Origin: Mugil cephalus
Lineage: Eukaryota; Chordata; Actinopteri; Mugiliformes; Mugilidae
NCBI RefSeq assembly: GCF_022458985.1
Contig: NC_061777.1
Location: 18,937,668 to 19,001,667, forward strand
DNA length: 64,000 nt
Direction: 5' to 3'
Shown here: in pieces, positions 60,115-64,000 of the stretch
How the letters are laid out: every line of letters starts with the position of its first letter
Position numbering within the stretch: the stretch's first letter is position 1
The notes under the pieces: generated by a model
Database searches by the model: none
What the model was told of the DNA's origin: nothing
The model's input: only the letters and a program-made list of their open reading frames with translations
Translations under genes and position numbers: made by a program

Positions 60115-63100
60115 AAAAAGATGTTGCCTTTGGGGCACAGTGCCCAAAGCAAGTACTGCTGATCTCTGAAGAATTGAAGAAACAAGGGCAAGGCATTCAG
60201 GGGCTCCCTGTAAGCAATTATCCTGGCATGCATACACACACATACAAAGACTACGGTCAGTCAGTGGGGAACGGCTTGACTCCTCAGGCTCTGGGTCTTC
60301 AAACACACCCTCTTCCTGTTTTCATAAGCAGAAAACAGGAGTAGCAATGGAGAACAGCAGAGGAGAGACACAGCAGGGTGAAGGTGAGACCTAAGTATCA
60401 TTACTCAGCGGGCAGGAAGAGGCCACAGCCTGCATAGTTCATAGTGCCTGTCTTAGATACAGTGACAGCAAATGAATTGTCAACTATTTTAATAATCGGT
60501 CTCTTGTTTTAGTCATTCTTAAAGAAGAAAGGCACCACTTTGGCACCAGTTTCTGAAGCCATGTAATTTATTGCTTGTCTTTCCTCAATAAACTCAGAAA
60601 AGCTTCTGTGGACATGAAGTGCAATAATACACACAACTGTAAAAGAGAAACAATAAGAAAAACGTGACTATAAATACACATTAAATGCTGATGTTGGAGG
60701 TTATGTTTTTGCAGATGAGGCACCAATATCTTAAGGATGAGAGGAAGGTGAGGAGAGGAAGTGTAAATCACATGCATGTGAGTGGGCATTGATAGGGTGA
60801 TGGAGGTCATGAGCGAAACTCACAGCATAATGCCTGAGTAATGGTCCCTGTGCACTCAAGCCAGGGTTGGGGTGTCCTAAGCCCACAGTTTTGCCACATA
60901 AAAGAAGAAAAGGAAACCACCACCGCTTTTAACCACTGGCTTTTATCCACAGGCCCGAGGAGCGCAGACTGAACGTCAACAACGTCGAGTATTTTACAAA
61001 GTAGGGGAAATAGAGGGAGATAATTGCATCAACATGAAAAGCAAGCTGAGGTATAGGTATAAGAGGGGGTTCAGTGTATGGTTTTTAATGTCCCGCAGAG
61101 AGGGTAGTAGAAGGAGGAACACTTCAAAAGACTGCCACACTAGACTCTGTCTCTGTGTTACGAGTCTCAGGAAAAACATTTCCTCTTTGCAGAAAATTAT
61201 TAGTCCGTTAATAATAATAATGAAAACAGCAAATGAGTCATGATGTGAATAAGAACACTCTTGCTGTCTTTTCCTGGAACTTGAGAAACGTCACTAGTGT
61301 TTTCTCACTTCTGTGTTGCGAGTGTGCACCGCGAGGAAATCCTGTCCACAGGAGGCTACTGTAATGTAAAACTGTAAATTTAAGCACCAAACTGGGTTCT
61401 AATCAGCAGAATACAGTACGGTATTCAACAGTGTGAAGACTGTACAGGCTGGTCAGACGGCTCCTGTCGTCACACCAAGTGGATTCCCTGTTAATATGAC
61501 TTCCTGAGGGGCCCCTGGATCCTCGACTACCAGTCATTAATTATGCTTTCAGCAAAGAAAGCTCGCCTCTTATCTGAAGTGACGCCAGCCAGACATGGTA
61601 TCAGCACGTATGATACATGTGGAACGTTTTATTCATGGCCAGCTGTAACAGAGTTATTTAGAGATAAACAGAAAGTTTTATACTTTTGGCGGCAACCCGA
61701 TAGCTGGCGCTGGTTTGATGCCAGCTGGCTGCATGTCTTCTCCTCTCTCCTACCCCATTACTTATGCGGTTCCTTCCACTTATTCCTATCAAAAAGATAA
61801 AGTTATATAAGCCCCAAACCCATACATGCTTCTTCTTCTCCCCCACTGTCTGCACTTTGTGACATCCTCACATCTGCTCAGTGGTGAGGAAGGCCTTCTC
61901 CTCTGACGACAGCAGCCTCTCCCATGGCGTCAGAGTGATATCTGAAGCCTGCAGGCCAGCGGAGGAGAGAGATGGAGCCCCAGCTGGACTAACTCCACCT
62001 CGCCATCTGGGTCCAGGCCTTGTTACAAAGCACTGAGCCACGTGTGCTGCAGCAGGCACATGGATCCATCCACCCAACAATGGATCATTCATGCTTGAAG
62101 GTGCTACTGTATTCCACACATATAAGTCTGTGCATAGAACCAGAGGTAACTGAAGTGATTTTGCTTAACAGGTCAGAGTTCATGTTGATGTGACTCTAAG
62201 TGGGGTTTACCATAGTCAGAGGATACTCCATGGTGTCCAATTTAGTAAATCCCTTCAAGTATCAGATAGCACACAGCTAAATCTAATTGCTTTTTATTCT
62301 AAATTGTGCACTGACCTGTTTGTCTTGTCTTTCCAAACTGGTGTAGATTTAAGTAGCCTGCCTTTGCTGACATCTGTGAGAAATTAAGGAGCTTGGCGAA
62401 TGGTCAGTTCAGAGTATAGTGTTTATTATTAACAGCTTGCTTTTAGTTGTGGCGGCGTACCATCAGTTCCATCAGAACCGGGTAATAATGACCACTTGTG
62501 CTTCATCTCATCTCGAAGCACCTTCGCCATCAGACGTCTTTCATCCAGCACAGCCTCTCTTGTGTGGCAAATTTCTTTCTAACATGTAATTATTCACAGC
62601 AGGCCACTGTTAGTTCATGTGCCTGCTAGATGTATGTCACCTGTTGTTCACACAACCAAACGTCTATACAAGGCCTGTTGCTCCCCCTACCCTTCCTGCG
62701 CCTGTGTCTTTGATCAATAATTCTGTGGCCAACCAGCAGCCATCAATATGGGCACCAGAGAGGGGCTCATTGTCATCTAATTACAGACCTACTGCTTCAT
62801 GACCGAGCCGGTGCCTGAGTGAGTATGATTAAAAGTCAGCTGGGGCATGCCTCGGGTCTTTCAACTGGAACCAACAGCTTGGAAGCACGGCAAAGCCAAA
62901 CAAAGTTCTCCTCAGCACGTTTGATGCAAAAGCTTTAAACATTACGCTCTCTTTTCGCAGATGAAGGTTCACAGAAGTGAGGGGTAACGTGATCGAGCAC
63001 CTAATTTGTGATTAAATTGAGAGCACCTGTGGCATCTGGAGGGGTCGACGCTGAGTCACACACTGAGTTCATCTTCAGAGAAGGGAGCCAAGTGTTAGGA

Positions 63101-64000
63101 CAATGGCGCCGTGAGAGGGACAGTACCATGTGTCCGAGACCATTGTTTGACTTAAGTGAGGTGAAAAGACACCGAACACAACAGGATATTGAGTGTGCAT
63201 GGCCGCCTGCATTTACGGTACGCCTCAAGCAGATGATTAATAAAAGGAAAAACACAAAACAAGAACCGTGAAAAGGAGTTCTAAAATAAACACACGAAAA
63301 ACACAGAAGAACCACAAAAATGTAAAATTACTATGAAGAGATACAAAAAAACACCCACAACTGAATAAAGTAAGGCTAATTTAAGACAAATAGACACAAA
63401 ATGAGTGCCTGAATTGACCACTACAAACTGTGTGGTGTTGTTAGATGACAACACCACACAACCAAAACAATGGGAGCACAAACTGTGGGAAAAGAGAGGC
63501 AGAACGAAGACACATCGATGCGAAATGACTGCAGAGAGATTTCCGCAACATGTGCGTGATATGCGGCAGTTGTGTGTCTCGTTCGGTCTGTGAGTCTTGC
63601 AGAAAAGACGAAGGATCAGTAAATATGCATTTGATTTGTAATTCTATAGCAGATCAGTTTGAGGCGGTCTTGTAGGTCATATTAAACCTACCGTGTAGTG
63701 GTGGATGGACAAGCTTTTTTTTTTTTTCCTGAGGGAACTCACAGGAACTACCTTCTCTTTTATTATCTTTCCTGCTATTATCACTGGCAGCGCCTGCTCG
63801 CTCTCTAATCTCCACGGCCAGCGCGGCCCGCACGCCATCCCGGTATAACTCCTCATTCTCAGGGGCCCGCTCCCTCATACATCCAGCTTCCTCCAAGGCC
63901 ATTCTCCTCATATTACCTTGCAATTCATTCAAAAGCATCAGATAGCACAAATTGAGCACTTGGTAGGCTGAGAAATTGGAGTCACATTTGACCCCATCCA

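Larger units (their letters stand above)
43821..64000. other. Twenty-kilobase region without a recognised gene
   Basis: Upstream flank of aplnra to the window end. Frames are short, lack splice-supported homologous neighbours and show no family motif. It contains the repeats listed separately, poly-A tracts (45522-45544, 53745-53762, 58209-58231), and blocks of balanced, non-repetitive sequence that could be regulatory. Such a flank is common for developmental genes, but nothing here proves function. Confidence 0.5.

Overview
This is a stretch of vertebrate nuclear DNA, almost certainly from a spiny-rayed (percomorph-type) ray-finned fish. Genes have many exons with standard splice sites and short introns. 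The proteins are closest to vertebrate Kdm2b, Orai1, Setd1b, Hpd and apelin receptor. The non-coding DNA holds several dispersed repeats that I recognise as typical of teleosts, including a decayed Tc1-like transposon. No bacterial, plasmid, phage, CRISPR or rRNA features were seen.

Layout. (1) 826-10648, minus strand: kdm2b, read as ten coding exons giving 774 aa with CXXC, PHD, F-box and leucine-rich repeats, but no JmjC demethylase domain. (2) 12606-15940, plus strand: orai1, two coding exons, 220 aa, starting at the methionine that corresponds to the short (beta) form of human ORAI1. (3) 21182-28273, plus strand: setd1b, 17 coding exons, 1625 aa, complete from RRM to post-SET, with one intron that has the hallmarks of a minor-spliceosome (U12) AT-AC intron. 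(4) 28871-32355, minus strand: hpd, 14 coding exons, 393 aa, all three iron ligands present; it lies tail to tail with setd1b. (5) 33054-33170, minus strand: a decayed copy of hpd exons 7-8. (6) 34436-35308, plus strand: a single-exon 290-aa coiled-coil protein that I do not recognise. (7) 42551-43636, minus strand: an apelin receptor (aplnra type), single coding exon. (8) 43.8-64.0 kb: about 20 kb without a recognisable gene, carrying repeats and simple sequence.

How they relate. kdm2b, orai1, setd1b and hpd are neighbours in the same order on human 12q24 (known synteny), although the human genes MORN3, TMEM120B and RHOF, which lie between ORAI1 and SETD1B, are absent here. Kdm2b (CpG-island reader of a variant Polycomb complex) and Setd1b (H3K4 methyltransferase of COMPASS) are opposing chromatin regulators that both act at CpG islands. 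Orai1 is the store-operated calcium channel, Hpd is a tyrosine-catabolism enzyme, and the apelin receptor is a developmental and cardiovascular GPCR. Nothing suggests that they are co-expressed as a unit. Exon boundaries were assigned by eye from splice sites, reading phase and remembered family sequence; they are internally consistent (every phase closes) but not checked by transcripts.
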